Assembly: GCF_024498955.1 (NCBI RefSeq)
Contig: NZ_CP093311.1
Coordinates: forward strand, 186,001-250,000
Origin: Thermomonas paludicola
GTDB taxonomy: Bacteria > Pseudomonadota > Gammaproteobacteria > Xanthomonadales > Xanthomonadaceae
Direction: 5' to 3'
Length of the DNA: 64,000 bases
Part shown: piece by piece, positions 27,831 to 37,665 of the stretch
Layout: the number at the start of each line of letters is the position of its first letter
How positions within the stretch are numbered: position 1 is the stretch's first letter
Notes under the pieces: generated by a model
Database searches by the model: none
Seen by the model: only the letters and a program-made list of their open reading frames with translations
What the model was told of the DNA's origin: nothing
Translations under genes and position numbers: made by a program

Positions 27831-28937
27831 ATGACCCGACGCACTTTGCCCAGCCTTGCCGCGCTCGCGCTTGCCGCGTGCGCGACCGTACCCCAGACGT
27901 CGCGGGTGCCCGCACCGACACCGCTGCCGGTGGCTGCCACACCGCTGCCGACAGCGGCGCATGAGCGCGATATGGAGGTCGCCCGCGCCGAGTTCGCGCG
28001 CACCACCGCGCAGCGCTTCGGCATTCCCGCCGCGCAGATCGAAGCGGTGCTGGCCCACGCGCAGATCCGCGATTCCATCGTCAGGGCGATGGCGCGGCCG
28101 GCCGAAGCGAAACCGTGGCGGGACTATCGGCCGATCTTCATCCAGCCGGCGCGGATCGATGGGGGGCGCGCCTTCCTCGAAGAAAATCGCGCCGCGCTGC
28201 AGCGCGCCGAAGACACCTACGGCGTGCCAAAGGAAGTCGTCACCGCGATCATCGGCGTGGAAACCAGCTACGGCGGCAACAAGGGCAGCTATCCGGTGGT
28301 GGATGCGCTGTACACGCTGGCCTTCGCCTACCCGCGCAGCGGCGATCCGGCGCGCGTGGCCTACGAGGACAAGCGCGAGGCGTTCTTCCGCGACGAACTG
28401 GCGCAGCTGTTCGCGCTTGGGAAAGAGGAAGGGGTCGACATCACGCAGCTGAAAGGCAGCTATGCCGGCGCGATGGGCTGGGGCCAGTTCATGCCGTCCA
28501 GTTACCGCCAGTACGCGGTGGATGGCGATGGCGACGGCAAGCGCGATTTGTTCAATGATCTCGACGACGTGATCGCGTCGGTGGCGAACTACTTCGCGAA
28601 GAAGGGCAAGTGGGAGCGCAGCGGGCCGGTGATGGCGCGCGCGGCCCGCGATCCGGGTGCGGCTGATTTCGTCAATCCAGGCAATGCGGTCAGCCTCGAC
28701 CAAACCCTGGCGTCATTGCAGGCGAAGGGCTACCGCCCGGTCGATCTGCGCTTCGTTTACACCGATGCGGGGCCGCAGGCGACCCTGGTCACCCTGGATG
28801 GCGTGGCCGGGCCGGAATACTGGCTGGTCTTCAACAATTTCAAGGCGATCACCGCGTACAACACCTCGCGGCTGTACGCGACCGCCGTGTTCCAGCTGGC
28901 CGAGGCCATTGCCGGTCGCGCGACGGATCCCGCATGA
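27831..28937 (+). CDS. mltB: Lytic murein transglycosylase B (MltB)
   Basis: A 368-residue lipoprotein that cuts the glycan between MurNAc and GlcNAc to give anhydro-MurNAc. The lipobox is LAAC (Cys about 17). The catalytic Glu lies in IIGVETSYGGNKG, and GSYAGAMGWGQFMPSSYRQYAVDGDGD is the substrate-binding region of the MltB/SLT-3 family. The ATG at 27831 starts the signal peptide and has TACCCT 8 nt before it rather than a clear ribosome-binding site. It overlaps rlpA by 4 bp. Confidence 0.92.
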   Translation: MTRRTLPSLAALALAACATVPQTSRVPAPTPLPVAATPLPTAAHERDMEVARAEFARTTAQRFGIPAAQIEAVLAHAQIRDSIVRAMARPAEAKPWRDYRPIFIQPARIDGGRAFLEENRAALQRAEDTYGVPKEVVTAIIGVETSYGGNKGSYPVVDALYTLAFAYPRSGDPARVAYEDKREAFFRDELAQLFALGKEEGVDITQLKGSYAGAMGWGQFMPSSYRQYAVDGDGDGKRDLFNDLDDVIASVANYFAKKGKWERSGPVMARAARDPGAADFVNPGNAVSLDQTLASLQAKGYRPVDLRFVYTDAGPQATLVTLDGVAGPEYWLVFNNFKAITAYNTSRLYATAVFQLAEAIAGRATDPA

Positions 28938-30103
28938 AGGCGCATGCGCTGCTGCTGGCCGCGTTGCCGCTGCTGCTGGCCGCCTGTGCGACCACCGGAG
29001 GCGCGGCCAAGGCGCCGGTGCAGGCCGGCAGCGCGCCGCCGCCCGCCCCTGTCGCGCACAAGGGCAAGGTCTCGCCCTATGCGCCCGCGCAGGAAGATCC
29101 GTCCAAGCGCGGCGACTACGTGGCAGGAGGATTGTTCCGCCCCGGCGAGTCCGACACCGTGCCGGATGAGATTCCCGACGTGGACGCGATTCCCGAGCCG
29201 GAGGTGCGCGACGAACCGCGTGCGCGCACCGGCAATCGCGATTACGCGGTGCTGGGCAAGCGCTATGCGGTGCTGGACAATCCTTCCGGTTACGTCGAAG
29301 AAGGCCTGGCTTCGTATTACGGCAACAAATTCCATGGCCGGCGCACCTCCAGCCAGGAGGTGTACGACATGTACGCCTTCAGCGCGGCGCACAAGACCCT
29401 GCCGCTCCCCAGCTTCGCGCGGGTGACCAATCTCGACAACGGCAGGTCGGTGATCGTGCGCATCAATGATCGTGGCCCCTTCCATCCGGGGCGGGTGATC
29501 GACCTCAGCTATGCGGCGGCGGTCAAGCTGGGTTATCGGGAAAAAGGCACCGCCCGGGTCCGGGTTGAGGCATTGACGGCGGACGACGATGGCGACGCGC
29601 CGCACACGGCGATGGACACGCTGATCGGAAAGCTGCCCGCGGACGCTGCGTCGTCGCCGGCGGGCAACCGCTTTGACATGCGCCAGGATGGGCGGGTGAT
29701 GGGGGCCGACGAATTCGATGCGTGGATGCGTTCGCGGCGCATCCGCGTGGCCACCGGCAAGCCGGCGTTGGCGATGGCGTCTGCGGCAACGGCGCTGGCG
29801 ACGCAGGCGGTGTCGGCGCCGCTCGCGGCGCAGCCCGAAACGCCGGTGGCGGTGGTTGCCGCGCCGGTGGCGGGCGAGGTCACCCTGCAGGTGGCCAGCT
29901 TCAGCAATCCGCAGAACGCGCAGCGTGCGCTGTCCCTGCTGCAGGAGGCGGCGATCGCGCGCGCGCAGCTGCAGGATGTGGACGTGGGCGGGAAGAAAAT
30001 CTGGCGGCTGAGGATCGGCCCGGTCAGCGAAGCCGTGACTGCGGAACTTGCGGCGCGCATCGTGGGTCTGGGATTCGGCCAGCCGCAACGGATCAGGAAC
30101 TGA
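28934..30103 (+). CDS. rlpA: Septal-ring lytic transglycosylase RlpA with SPOR domain
   Basis: A 389-residue lipoprotein (LLAAC lipobox, Cys about 17) that cleaves glycan strands lacking stem peptides. Order: a disordered linker (30-105), a double-psi beta-barrel (about 118-215; ASYYGNKFHGRRTSS, INDRGPFHPGRVIDLS), a variable linker, and a C-terminal SPOR domain (about 315-389; TLQVASFSNPQNAQRAL) that binds denuded septal peptidoglycan. It overlaps mltB by 4 bp, which places two wall-cleaving enzymes in one translational unit. Confidence 0.93.
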   Translation: MKAHALLLAALPLLLAACATTGGAAKAPVQAGSAPPPAPVAHKGKVSPYAPAQEDPSKRGDYVAGGLFRPGESDTVPDEIPDVDAIPEPEVRDEPRARTGNRDYAVLGKRYAVLDNPSGYVEEGLASYYGNKFHGRRTSSQEVYDMYAFSAAHKTLPLPSFARVTNLDNGRSVIVRINDRGPFHPGRVIDLSYAAAVKLGYREKGTARVRVEALTADDDGDAPHTAMDTLIGKLPADAASSPAGNRFDMRQDGRVMGADEFDAWMRSRRIRVATGKPALAMASAATALATQAVSAPLAAQPETPVAVVAAPVAGEVTLQVASFSNPQNAQRALSLLQEAAIARAQLQDVDVGGKKIWRLRIGPVSEAVTAELAARIVGLGFGQPQRIRN

Positions 30104-30113
30104 TCGGGCGCGG

Positions 30114-30119
30114 TAAAAT
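30114..30119 (+). promoter_or_regulatory. TAAAAT -10-like box upstream of dacA
   Basis: TAAAAT lies 56 bp upstream of the dacA start, just past the rlpA stop. No good -35 element is visible at 16-18 bp. Similar boxes precede yjdM (61710-61715) and rhlB (TAAACT, 10333-10338). Confidence 0.35.
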
Positions 30120-30174
30120 GCCCGTTTGAAATACACGTGCGCCGCGTCTGCGCAATCTCAGGAGTTGTCCCGGA

Positions 30175-31383
30175 ATGCATCCCCGTTCGCTGTTGTTCGT
30201 GTCGCTGGCCGCCGCCGGCATCGTCTTGGGTTCAGGCTTGGCTATCGCCCAGATTCCCGCGCCTGCCCGCCCGGTTGCGCTCAGCGATGCACTGCCGATT
30301 CCGGACGCGCCCGCGCCCAAGGTCAGCAAGGCGTGGGTGTTGCTGGATGCCGCCACCGGGCAGGTGCTGGCCGGCGACAACATCGACACCCCGGTGGAGC
30401 CGGCCAGCATCACCAAGGTGATGACCAGCTATGTGATCGCCGCGGAAATGGCCGCAGGCAAGGTCAAGCGGGATGATCCCGTGCTGATGAGCGAGCACGC
30501 CTGGCGCGAAGGTGGCGCCGCCACCGACGGCAGCTACAGCGGCTTCGAGGTCAACAAGACCGCGCCGCTGGTGGAAATGGAAAAGGGCATGGTGGTGCAG
30601 TCGGGCAACGATGCCGCGATTGCCCTGGCCGAACACGTGGCCGGCAGCGAAGAAGCCTTTGCGCAGCTGATGAACGCCTATGCCAAGAAGATCGGAATGC
30701 GCAATTCCCACTTCGTCAATCCGCACGGGCTGTCCACCGAAGGGCATGTGTCCACCGCCCATGATCTGGCGCTGCTGGGACGTGCGCTGATCCACGATTT
30801 CCCGGAAGCCTATTCCTACAACAAGCTCAAGGAATTCACGGTCGGCCCGATCACCCAGCCCAACCGCAACCTGCTGCTGTGGCGCGATGCCTCGGTCGAT
30901 GGCATCAAGACCGGCCACACCTCCCGCGCCGGCTATTGCCTGATGGCATCGGCCAAGCGTGGCGACCAGCGCTTGATCAGTGTGGTGATGGGCGATACCA
31001 GCGAGAACCAGCGCGCGGTGGATGCGCAGGCGCTGCTGAACTGGGGCTTCCGTTTCTACGAATCGCATCGCCTGTATGACGTGGGCAAGTCGCTGGCAAC
31101 ACCCAAGGTGTGGAAGGGCGCGGCCGACGTGGTCAAGGTCGGCGTGGCGCAGCCGCTTCTGGTGTCCACGCCGCGCGGCAAGTACGAGCATCTGAAGGCC
31201 AGCATGGACCTGCCGAAGTCGCTGGTGGCGCCGATCGCCAAGGGCCAGCGGCTGGGAACGGTGAAGGTGATGTTCGACGGCAAGCCGGTGGCGCAGGCGC
31301 CGCTGGTGGCGCTGGAGGCGGTGGAAGAGGGCGGCTTCTTCAAGCGCCTGTGGCACGAACTGCTGATGTGGTGGCAGGGATGA
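30175..31383 (+). CDS. dacA: D-alanyl-D-alanine carboxypeptidase (PBP5/6 family)
   Basis: A 402-residue low-molecular-weight penicillin-binding protein that removes the terminal D-Ala of stem peptides. A signal peptide precedes the S78-ITK tetrad (EPASITKVM), SGN and KTGHTS motifs of the serine carboxypeptidases. A C-terminal beta domain and an amphipathic helix ([14 protein letters not shown]) anchor it to the inner membrane surface. The order dacA-ybeD-lipB-lipA is the same as in E. coli. Confidence 0.95.
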   Translation: MHPRSLLFVSLAAAGIVLGSGLAIAQIPAPARPVALSDALPIPDAPAPKVSKAWVLLDAATGQVLAGDNIDTPVEPASITKVMTSYVIAAEMAAGKVKRDDPVLMSEHAWREGGAATDGSYSGFEVNKTAPLVEMEKGMVVQSGNDAAIALAEHVAGSEEAFAQLMNAYAKKIGMRNSHFVNPHGLSTEGHVSTAHDLALLGRALIHDFPEAYSYNKLKEFTVGPITQPNRNLLLWRDASVDGIKTGHTSRAGYCLMASAKRGDQRLISVVMGDTSENQRAVDAQALLNWGFRFYESHRLYDVGKSLATPKVWKGAADVVKVGVAQPLLVSTPRGKYEHLKASMDLPKSLVAPIAKGQRLGTVKVMFDGKPVAQAPLVALEAVEEGGFFKRLWHELLMWWQG

Positions 31384-31658
31384 TGCCGAACTCGGACAAC
31401 CCCGAGCACGGCTTCCAGTTCCCCGGCACCTTCGAGCTGTCGGCGATGGGCGCGGCCGAACGGCACCTGGAAAGCGAACTGCCGCAGCATCTGCTGGACG
31501 CCGGCATCGAAGTGCTGAGCGAATCGGTGAACTGGCGGCATTCCTCCAGCGGCAAGTACGTGTCGGTGCGGATCGCGTTTCGCGCCGATTCGCGCGAGGA
31601 CTATGACCGCGCGCACCAGGCCCTGCGCGACCATCCCGAGGTGAAGTGGACGCTGTGA
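31380..31658 (+). CDS. ybeD: DUF493 family protein YbeD
   Basis: A 92-residue small cytosolic protein of the DUF493 family with a ferredoxin-like, ACT-domain-resembling fold. The function is not firmly known. It overlaps the dacA stop (ATGATG; the second ATG is also possible) and lies directly before lipB, the order conserved in E. coli. Overlaps lipB by 13 bp. Confidence 0.88.
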   Translation: MMPNSDNPEHGFQFPGTFELSAMGAAERHLESELPQHLLDAGIEVLSESVNWRHSSSGKYVSVRIAFRADSREDYDRAHQALRDHPEVKWTL

Positions 31659-32362
31659 AGTCCGAGGCCTCTCCCTGCGCGCTGCAAGCGTCGGGTGCGG
31701 CGGCGGCGCGCACCGGCATCACCCGCGATCTGGGTCACCAACGGTATGAGCCGGTGTGGCGCGCCATGCAGGCGTTCACCGATGCGCGCACGGATGCCAC
31801 CCCCGATGAGCTGTGGCTGGTCGAGCACGAACCGGTGTTCACCCTGGGCCAGGCCGGCAAGCCGGAACACGTGCTGTTGCCGGGCGCGATCCCGGTGCTC
31901 CACGTCGATCGCGGCGGCCAGGTCACCTACCACGGGCCCGGCCAGATCGTGGCCTACCCGCTGCTGGACCTGAAGCGTCTGAAGATCGGCGTGCGCGAGT
32001 ACGTCTGCAAGATCGAGCAGGCGATCATCGACACGCTGGCCGAATGGAACATCGGCGCCGCGCGCAAGGACGGCGCGCCGGGTGTGTACGTGGGCGCTGC
32101 CAAGATCGCCTCGCTGGGCATCCGCGTGCGCCGTGGCTGCACCTTCCACGGGCTGGCATTCAACATCACCGGCGACAGCACGCCGCCGTTCGCCCGCATC
32201 AATCCCTGCGGCTATGCGGGCCTGCAAGTGGTGGCGCTGCAGGATCTGGGCGGCCCGTCCTCGCTGGAGGCCGTCAAGCCGGTGTTGCAGGCCCAGCTGG
32301 GCCGGCAGTTCCGGCTGCAATGGGAGCATGACGCGGCGCTGCCGGGGCCTCTGGCGGACTGA
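31646..32362 (+). CDS. lipB: Octanoyl-ACP:protein N-octanoyltransferase LipB
   Basis: A 238-residue cytosolic enzyme that transfers octanoate from acyl carrier protein to the lipoyl domains of 2-oxoacid dehydrogenases and GcvH. The motifs are [21 protein letters not shown], the Lys in AAKIASLG, and the catalytic Cys in INPCGYAGL. Start is a GTG inside ybeD with GAGG close upstream; another GTG nine bases later is also possible. The product is the substrate of LipA, encoded next. Confidence 0.93.
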   Translation: MDAVKSEASPCALQASGAAAARTGITRDLGHQRYEPVWRAMQAFTDARTDATPDELWLVEHEPVFTLGQAGKPEHVLLPGAIPVLHVDRGGQVTYHGPGQIVAYPLLDLKRLKIGVREYVCKIEQAIIDTLAEWNIGAARKDGAPGVYVGAAKIASLGIRVRRGCTFHGLAFNITGDSTPPFARINPCGYAGLQVVALQDLGGPSSLEAVKPVLQAQLGRQFRLQWEHDAALPGPLAD

Positions 32363-32376
32363 GCCCGGTTGTGCGC

Positions 32377-32388
32377 GATAATTGCGCC
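32377..32388 (+). promoter_or_regulatory. -10 box six bases upstream of lipA (possible leaderless start)
   Basis: GATAAT (32377-32382, five of six to consensus) is followed by exactly six bases and the lipA ATG. No Shine-Dalgarno fits. With normal spacing, transcription would begin at the A of the ATG. Confidence 0.45.
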
Positions 32389-33408
32389 ATGAGCACTCAT
32401 CCCCGCAGCATTCCGCTCGCCGTCGTTGCCGATGGCGCCCCTTCATTGGAGCCGGGCGTGCGCCAGGTGGCCGACCAGAAAATCGCGCGTTCGCCGGTGC
32501 AGTTTGCCGACGCGCCGGTGCTGCGCAAGCCGAGCTGGATCCGCGTGCGCATTCCCGCCGGCAACGCCGTGCAGGCGCTGAAGTCCAAGCTGCGCGAGAA
32601 CCGGTTGGTGACCGTGTGCGAGGAAGCCAGCTGCCCGAACATCCACGAATGCTTCAGCCACGGCACCGCGACCTTCATGATCCTCGGCGAGGTTTGCACC
32701 CGCCGTTGCAGTTTCTGCGACGTGGCCCACGGCCGCCCCCAGCCGCCGGATCCCGCCGAGCCGCTGCGGCTGGCGCAGACGGTGAAGGACATGGGGCTGC
32801 GCTACGTGGTGATCACCAGCGTGGATCGCGACGACCTGCGCGACGGCGGCGCCGGCCACTTCGTGGACTGCATCACCGCCATTCGCGAGTTCACGCCCGC
32901 TACCAAAATCGAAATCCTCACCCCCGATTTCCGCGGCAAGGGGCGCATGGATCGCGCGCTGGAGATTCTTGCGGTCAATCCGCCGGACGTGTTCAACCAC
33001 AACGTCGAGACGGTGCCGGACCTGTACCGCAACGTGCGCCCTGGCGCGGACTACCAGTGGTCGCTGACCCTGCTGCAAAAGTTCAAGGCGCAGCACCCGG
33101 CCATTCCCACCAAGTCGGGAATCATGCTTGGCCTTGGCGAGACCATGGAGCAGGTGCAGGGCACCCTGCGCGACCTGCGCGCGCACGACGTGGAAATGGT
33201 GACCATCGGCCAGTACCTGCAGCCCAGCGCGCATCACCATCCGGTGCTGCGTTACTGGACGCCGGACGAGTTCCAGGCTTTGGCGGATTACGGCCACGCG
33301 CTCGGGTTTGCCAACGTCGCGTCCGGGCCGATGGTGCGCTCCAGCTACCACGCCGACCGTCAGGCGGCTGCCCGCCTGGCCACCGCCGATGCGGGCGCAC
33401 CGGTTTGA
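32389..33408 (+). CDS. lipA: Lipoyl synthase LipA
   Basis: A 339-residue radical-SAM enzyme that inserts two sulfurs into protein-bound octanoyl groups to make lipoyl cofactor. It shows both iron-sulfur sites: the auxiliary cluster Cys in [12 protein letters not shown] and the radical-[11 protein letters not shown]. The C-terminal sequence [11 protein letters not shown] is characteristic. The ATG at 32389 is preferred to a GTG six codons earlier because the GTG would fall inside the -10 box. Last gene of the wall/lipoate cluster. Confidence 0.96.
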   Translation: MSTHPRSIPLAVVADGAPSLEPGVRQVADQKIARSPVQFADAPVLRKPSWIRVRIPAGNAVQALKSKLRENRLVTVCEEASCPNIHECFSHGTATFMILGEVCTRRCSFCDVAHGRPQPPDPAEPLRLAQTVKDMGLRYVVITSVDRDDLRDGGAGHFVDCITAIREFTPATKIEILTPDFRGKGRMDRALEILAVNPPDVFNHNVETVPDLYRNVRPGADYQWSLTLLQKFKAQHPAIPTKSGIMLGLGETMEQVQGTLRDLRAHDVEMVTIGQYLQPSAHHHPVLRYWTPDEFQALADYGHALGFANVASGPMVRSSYHADRQAAARLATADAGAPV

Positions 33409-33560
33409 GCCGCCTCGTGAGGGCGGCGTTCACATAACCGCACCCCGGGCCGTTACAGTGAAATGCAACGCAGTGGTGCAACTTTCAGCACTGGTGCGTG
33501 GTCGATGCTTCACCCATCCTGCCCGTATCCCCCATGCGGCCCCCACGTCGCGGAACCACG

Positions 33561-35744
33561 ATGATTCGCAACCGACCCCTGCTCGTTTTTTCCCTGGCGC
33601 TGGCATTGGCCACGCCGCTTGCCCTGTTGGCCGGCAGCAGCGACATCGCCCCCGCGTCCGGCCCTACCCAGGACCAGGCCACCACCTCGCGCATGGTGTA
33701 TGGCGTGCTGTCCGACAGTCGCTATGCCTATCGCCCGCGTGCGCTGGATGATGCGCTGTCGGGCGAGATCCTGACCGGGTACCTGAAAGCGCTGGATCCG
33801 GGCAAGGTGTTCTTCACCGCCCAGGATGTCGCCGGCTTCGGCAGGTACGCCACCACGCTGGACGATGCGATCAAAAGCGGCCAGGTGGATCCGGCATGGG
33901 CAATATTCGCGATCTACCGCCAGCGCGTCGAAGCGCGTATCGCGTATGCGCGCGAGCAGCTCAAGGGCAATTTCGATTTCAGCAAGGATGAGCGCTACGC
34001 CTACGACCGCAAGGATGCGCCGTGGGCTGATGATGCCGCCCTGAATCAGCTGTGGCGGCAGTCGGTGAAGAACGATTGGCTGCGCCTGAAACTGGCCGGC
34101 AAGCAGCCCGACGAGATCCGCAAGACGCTGGACAAGCGCTATGCCAACCTCATTTCCAGCGTGCAGGAATTGAAGGGTGACGAGATTTTCCAGAGCTTCA
34201 TGAATGCCTACAGCGGCAGCATCGATCCGCACACGGACTACATGAATCCGCGCAGCGCGGAAAACTTCAACGTGCAGATGTCCAATTCGCTGGAAGGCAT
34301 CGGTGCCGTGTTGTTCCGCCAGGACGACGTGGTGGTGGTGCGCGAGATGGTGCCGGGCGGCCCGGCTGCGCGCAGCGGCAAGCTCAAGTCGGGCGACCGC
34401 ATCGTGGGCGTCGGCCAGGGCAGCAGCGGCGAAATGAAGGACGTGATCGGTTGGCGCATCGATGACGTGGTGCAGATGATTCGCGGCGCGGCCAACACCC
34501 AGGTGCGCCTGGACGTGGTTCCTGCCGAAGCACCGCTGGACAGCAAGCCGCAGCTGGTGCAGCTGACCCGCGCCAAGGTGCGCATCGAGGATGCGCGTGC
34601 CAAGGCCGAAACCATCGTGGTGCCGGCGGCTGCCGGACAGGCCGCGCGCCGGATCGGCGTGATCAAGCTGCCCGGCTTCTACCAGGACTTCGATGCGCGC
34701 CGCCGCAATGACCCCAATTACGCATCGGCCACCCGCGACGTGGCCAGGATGCTGGTGGAGTTCCGCGCGCAGAAGCTCGATGGCGTGGTGCTGGACCTGC
34801 GCGGCAACGGCGGCGGCTCGCTCAGCGAAGCGGTGGAGCTGACCGGGCTGTTCATCGACAAGGGCCCGGTGGTGCAGGTGCGCGAGTCGGGCGGCCGGGT
34901 CAACGTGCAATACGACCAGGATGCAGGCGTGGCCTGGGACGGGCCGCTGGCGGTACTGGTCAATCGCGGCTCGGCGTCGGCGTCGGAAATCGTGGCCGGT
35001 GCGATCAAGGATTACGGGCGCGGCCTGGTCATCGGCGAGACCACGTTCGGCAAGGGGACCGTGCAGACCATGCTGGACCTGGATCGCTGGCCGGCCAACG
35101 AGAAGCCGCGCTTCGGCGAGATCAAGCTGACCGTGGCGCAGTTCTTCCGCCCGGATGGCAGCAGCACCCAGAACAAGGGCGTGGAGCCGGACGTGGCGTT
35201 CCCGGTCAGCGTGGATGCCAGTGAGTTCGGCGAGAGCACCTATCCCAACGCGCTGCCGTGGACGCGCATTGCTGCCGCACCGCATGTGCGCTACGGCAAT
35301 TTCACGCCGCTGCTGCCGCAGTTGGCCGTGCTGCACCAGGCGCGCTCGGCCAAGGACGTGGAATACCAGTGGTGGGTCGAGGACGTGCGCAAGTTCCGCG
35401 AGGAACAGGCCAAGAAGTCGATTTCGTTGAATGAAGCCGCGCGCCGCGACGAGCGCGATGCATTCGAGGCGCAGCGCAAGCAGCGCACCGAAGAGCGCAA
35501 GCGCCTCGGCATTGCGCTGGATCCGCTGCTGGATGCGCGCGCCGATGATGGCCTGACCGCCGACGAGCGCAACGTGGCGGATTCGGTGGCGCGCGAAGAG
35601 GCTGCAAAGAAGCTCACCGATCCGCTGCTGCGCGAATCCGCGGCAATCCTTGCCGATGCCGTCGCCCTGCTGGGCAAGGATGCCAAGCTTGCGGCGCAGG
35701 TGCTGCCGGCCACGCGCAACGCGTCCGGTCACTGGGCCGACTGA
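33561..35744 (+). CDS. prc: Tail-specific periplasmic protease (Prc/CtpA family, S41)
   Basis: A 727-residue carboxyl-terminal processing protease. A signal peptide (IRNRPLLVFSLALALATPLALLAG) starts at ATG 33561. The N-terminal helical domain (about 35-240) is followed by a PDZ domain (about 245-330; NSLEGIGAVLFRQDD...), then the protease domain with Ser473 (SASASEIVAG) and Lys498 (TFGKGTVQ) as the expected catalytic dyad, and the long C-terminal domain of the E. coli Prc type (DUF3340). In relatives it trims wall hydrolases, consistent with the neighbouring murein enzymes. A TACAGT box at 33454-33459 in the preceding 152-bp gap could be its -10. Confidence 0.92.
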   Translation: MIRNRPLLVFSLALALATPLALLAGSSDIAPASGPTQDQATTSRMVYGVLSDSRYAYRPRALDDALSGEILTGYLKALDPGKVFFTAQDVAGFGRYATTLDDAIKSGQVDPAWAIFAIYRQRVEARIAYAREQLKGNFDFSKDERYAYDRKDAPWADDAALNQLWRQSVKNDWLRLKLAGKQPDEIRKTLDKRYANLISSVQELKGDEIFQSFMNAYSGSIDPHTDYMNPRSAENFNVQMSNSLEGIGAVLFRQDDVVVVREMVPGGPAARSGKLKSGDRIVGVGQGSSGEMKDVIGWRIDDVVQMIRGAANTQVRLDVVPAEAPLDSKPQLVQLTRAKVRIEDARAKAETIVVPAAAGQAARRIGVIKLPGFYQDFDARRRNDPNYASATRDVARMLVEFRAQKLDGVVLDLRGNGGGSLSEAVELTGLFIDKGPVVQVRESGGRVNVQYDQDAGVAWDGPLAVLVNRGSASASEIVAGAIKDYGRGLVIGETTFGKGTVQTMLDLDRWPANEKPRFGEIKLTVAQFFRPDGSSTQNKGVEPDVAFPVSVDASEFGESTYPNALPWTRIAAAPHVRYGNFTPLLPQLAVLHQARSAKDVEYQWWVEDVRKFREEQAKKSISLNEAARRDERDAFEAQRKQRTEERKRLGIALDPLLDARADDGLTADERNVADSVAREEAAKKLTDPLLRESAAILADAVALLGKDAKLAAQVLPATRNASGHWAD

Positions 35745-35780
35745 CCGCACGCGACCTTCAATTTCTTCATGCATTCCCCA

Positions 35781-35802
35781 GCGGGCACCTTCGGGTGCCC
35801 GC
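35781..35802 (+). terminator. Hairpin downstream of prc
   Basis: A 9-bp perfect stem (35781-35789 with 35794-35802) capped by a TTCG tetraloop, 36 bp after the prc stop and 22 bp before the next gene. Only a short T-rich stretch follows, so termination strength is uncertain. Confidence 0.6.
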
Positions 35803-35823
35803 CGTTGTCTGGCAGGTCAGCAA

Positions 35824-36729
35824 ATGGCGTCTTCCTCATCTTCCGCCGCGTCCACGCCCGCCGCCGCCAGCGTTGCGCTTGCGCTGGCCGCGCTGTATCT
35901 GATCTGGGGCTCCACCTATCTGGCCATCCGCTTCGCGCTGGAGGGGGGCTTTCCGCCATTCCTGCTTGGCGGCATCCGCTTCCTGGTGGCCGGCGGCCTG
36001 CTGTATGCCGTCCTGCGCTGGCGCGGGGTGGCGGCGCCGACGCGCCCGCAATGGCGGAACCTGCTGGTCATGGGCGTGCTGTTGCTGCTGATGGGCAATG
36101 GCATGGTGAATTTCGGCGAGCAAACCGTGTCGTCCGGCATGACCGCCGTCATCGTGTCGTCGTCCGCGCTGTGGATGGGGGTGTTTGCGGCATTGCGCGG
36201 GCATCGGCCCAATCGCATGGAGTGGCTGGGGCTGGCAATCGGTTTCCTGGGCGTGCTCTGGCTCAGTGCCGGTGGCAGCCTGGCGGGTACCCCGGGCGGG
36301 CTGGCCGCGTTGCTGGTGGCGTCGCTGGCGTGGTCGTTTGGTTCGATCTGGAGCCGCGGCCGCGATCTGCCGCCGCCGTTCATGGCGGCGGCGGGACAGA
36401 TGTTGTGCGGCGGGCTGGCGATGAGCCTGCTGGGCGCGGGCCTGGGTGAGCGCTTCCACGGCCTGCCCACCGCGCACGCCATCGGGGCGTTCTGGTATCT
36501 GGTGGTGCTGGGGTCGCTGGCGGGATTCTCGGCCTACATCTGGCTGCTGCATCACGTGCGCCCGGCGCTGGCCACCAGTTATGCCTATGTGAACCCGGCG
36601 ATTGCGGTGGTGCTGGGCGCGGCATTGGCGCACGAGCATTTCGGCCCGCGCGAATTGGCGGCAATGGCGGTGATCCTGCTGGGGGTGGTCGCGATTACCC
36701 TGGCCAAAATCGGGAACGCCAAGGCATGA
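35824..36729 (+). CDS. EamA-family drug/metabolite exporter (YedA-like)
   Basis: A 301-residue inner-membrane transporter of the DMT superfamily with ten predicted membrane segments in two EamA repeats (about 15-145 and 160-295). The first repeat begins LYLIWGSTYLAIRFAL and contains the family residues GGIRFLVAGG. Substrate is unknown; YedA-like proteins export amino acids or other small metabolites. It ends in a 4-bp overlap with rarD. Confidence 0.85.
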   Translation: MASSSSSAASTPAAASVALALAALYLIWGSTYLAIRFALEGGFPPFLLGGIRFLVAGGLLYAVLRWRGVAAPTRPQWRNLLVMGVLLLLMGNGMVNFGEQTVSSGMTAVIVSSSALWMGVFAALRGHRPNRMEWLGLAIGFLGVLWLSAGGSLAGTPGGLAALLVASLAWSFGSIWSRGRDLPPPFMAAAGQMLCGGLAMSLLGAGLGERFHGLPTAHAIGAFWYLVVLGSLAGFSAYIWLLHHVRPALATSYAYVNPAIAVVLGAALAHEHFGPRELAAMAVILLGVVAITLAKIGNAKA

Positions 36730-37655
36730 GATCCGGCGACGATGCCGTGCGTGGCACCTGGGTTGCCATCGCCACGTTCGTGATGTGGGGGCTGGCGCCG
36801 CTGTATTGGCACCTGCTCGTGGCGGTGCCGTCGCTGCAGATCGTGTTGCACCGGGTGGTATGGAGCGCGCTGTTCGTCGGCGTGTTCCTGTTCTGGCGTG
36901 ATGGTCGCAGTTGGCTTCGCAGCACCCTGCGCGGACAACCGAAGCTGTGGTGGATGCTGGCGCTGAGCGGCGTGCTGATTTCCTGCAACTGGGGCCTGTA
37001 CATCTGGGCGGTGAACGCCGGCCACGTGGTGGAAACCGCGCTGGGATATTTCATCAATCCGCTGCTCAACGTGGTGATCGGCGTGTTGTTCATGCGCGAG
37101 CGGCTGCGCCCGCTGCAGTGGGTGGCGGTGGCGATCGCGGCAGCCGGCGTGACCTGGCTGACCGTGCAATACGGCCAATTCCCGTGGATCGCGCTGGCGC
37201 TGGCGTGTTCGTTCGGCCTGTACGGGGTGCTGCGCAAGCTGGCGCACGTGGATTCCGTCGCCGGGCTCGGCGTGGAAAGCGCCTATCTGTTCGTGCCGGT
37301 GCTGGGCGCGTTGTTGTGGAGTGAACTGCATGGCGCGGGCGGCTTCTTGCCCATCAATGGTGCGCCCGGTTACGGCGCCGGGTTGAGCGCGCTGCTGGTG
37401 CTGTCGGGCCTGGTCACCGCGCTGCCGCTGGTGGGCTTTGCCTATGCGGTGCGCAGGATCTCGCTGACCACCGTGGGCATCCTGCAATACATCGCGCCGA
37501 CCCTGCAGTTCCTGATCGGCGTGTTCATCCTCCACGAAGCCTTCGACCGCACCCGCCTGGTGGGCTTTGCCTGCATCTGGCTGGCCTTGCTGGTGTTCGT
37601 GGGCGAAGGCCTGTGGCGGCGCAAGATGGACAACGAGGTGGGTGAGCTGGTGTGA
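36726..37655 (+). CDS. rarD: EamA-family transporter RarD
   Basis: A 309-residue membrane protein of the RarD subgroup with ten predicted membrane segments. The N-terminus (FVMWGLAPLYWHLLVAVPSLQIVLHR) and the central NAGHVVETALGYFINPLLNVVIG are typical. Function in E. coli is described only by chloramphenicol-related phenotype; the physiological substrate is not known. It is translationally coupled to the YedA-like gene and converges on the minus-strand ABC system, 10 bp away. Confidence 0.88.
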   Translation: MRSGDDAVRGTWVAIATFVMWGLAPLYWHLLVAVPSLQIVLHRVVWSALFVGVFLFWRDGRSWLRSTLRGQPKLWWMLALSGVLISCNWGLYIWAVNAGHVVETALGYFINPLLNVVIGVLFMRERLRPLQWVAVAIAAAGVTWLTVQYGQFPWIALALACSFGLYGVLRKLAHVDSVAGLGVESAYLFVPVLGALLWSELHGAGGFLPINGAPGYGAGLSALLVLSGLVTALPLVGFAYAVRRISLTTVGILQYIAPTLQFLIGVFILHEAFDRTRLVGFACIWLALLVFVGEGLWRRKMDNEVGELV

Positions 37656-37665
37656 AGCGCGCTGT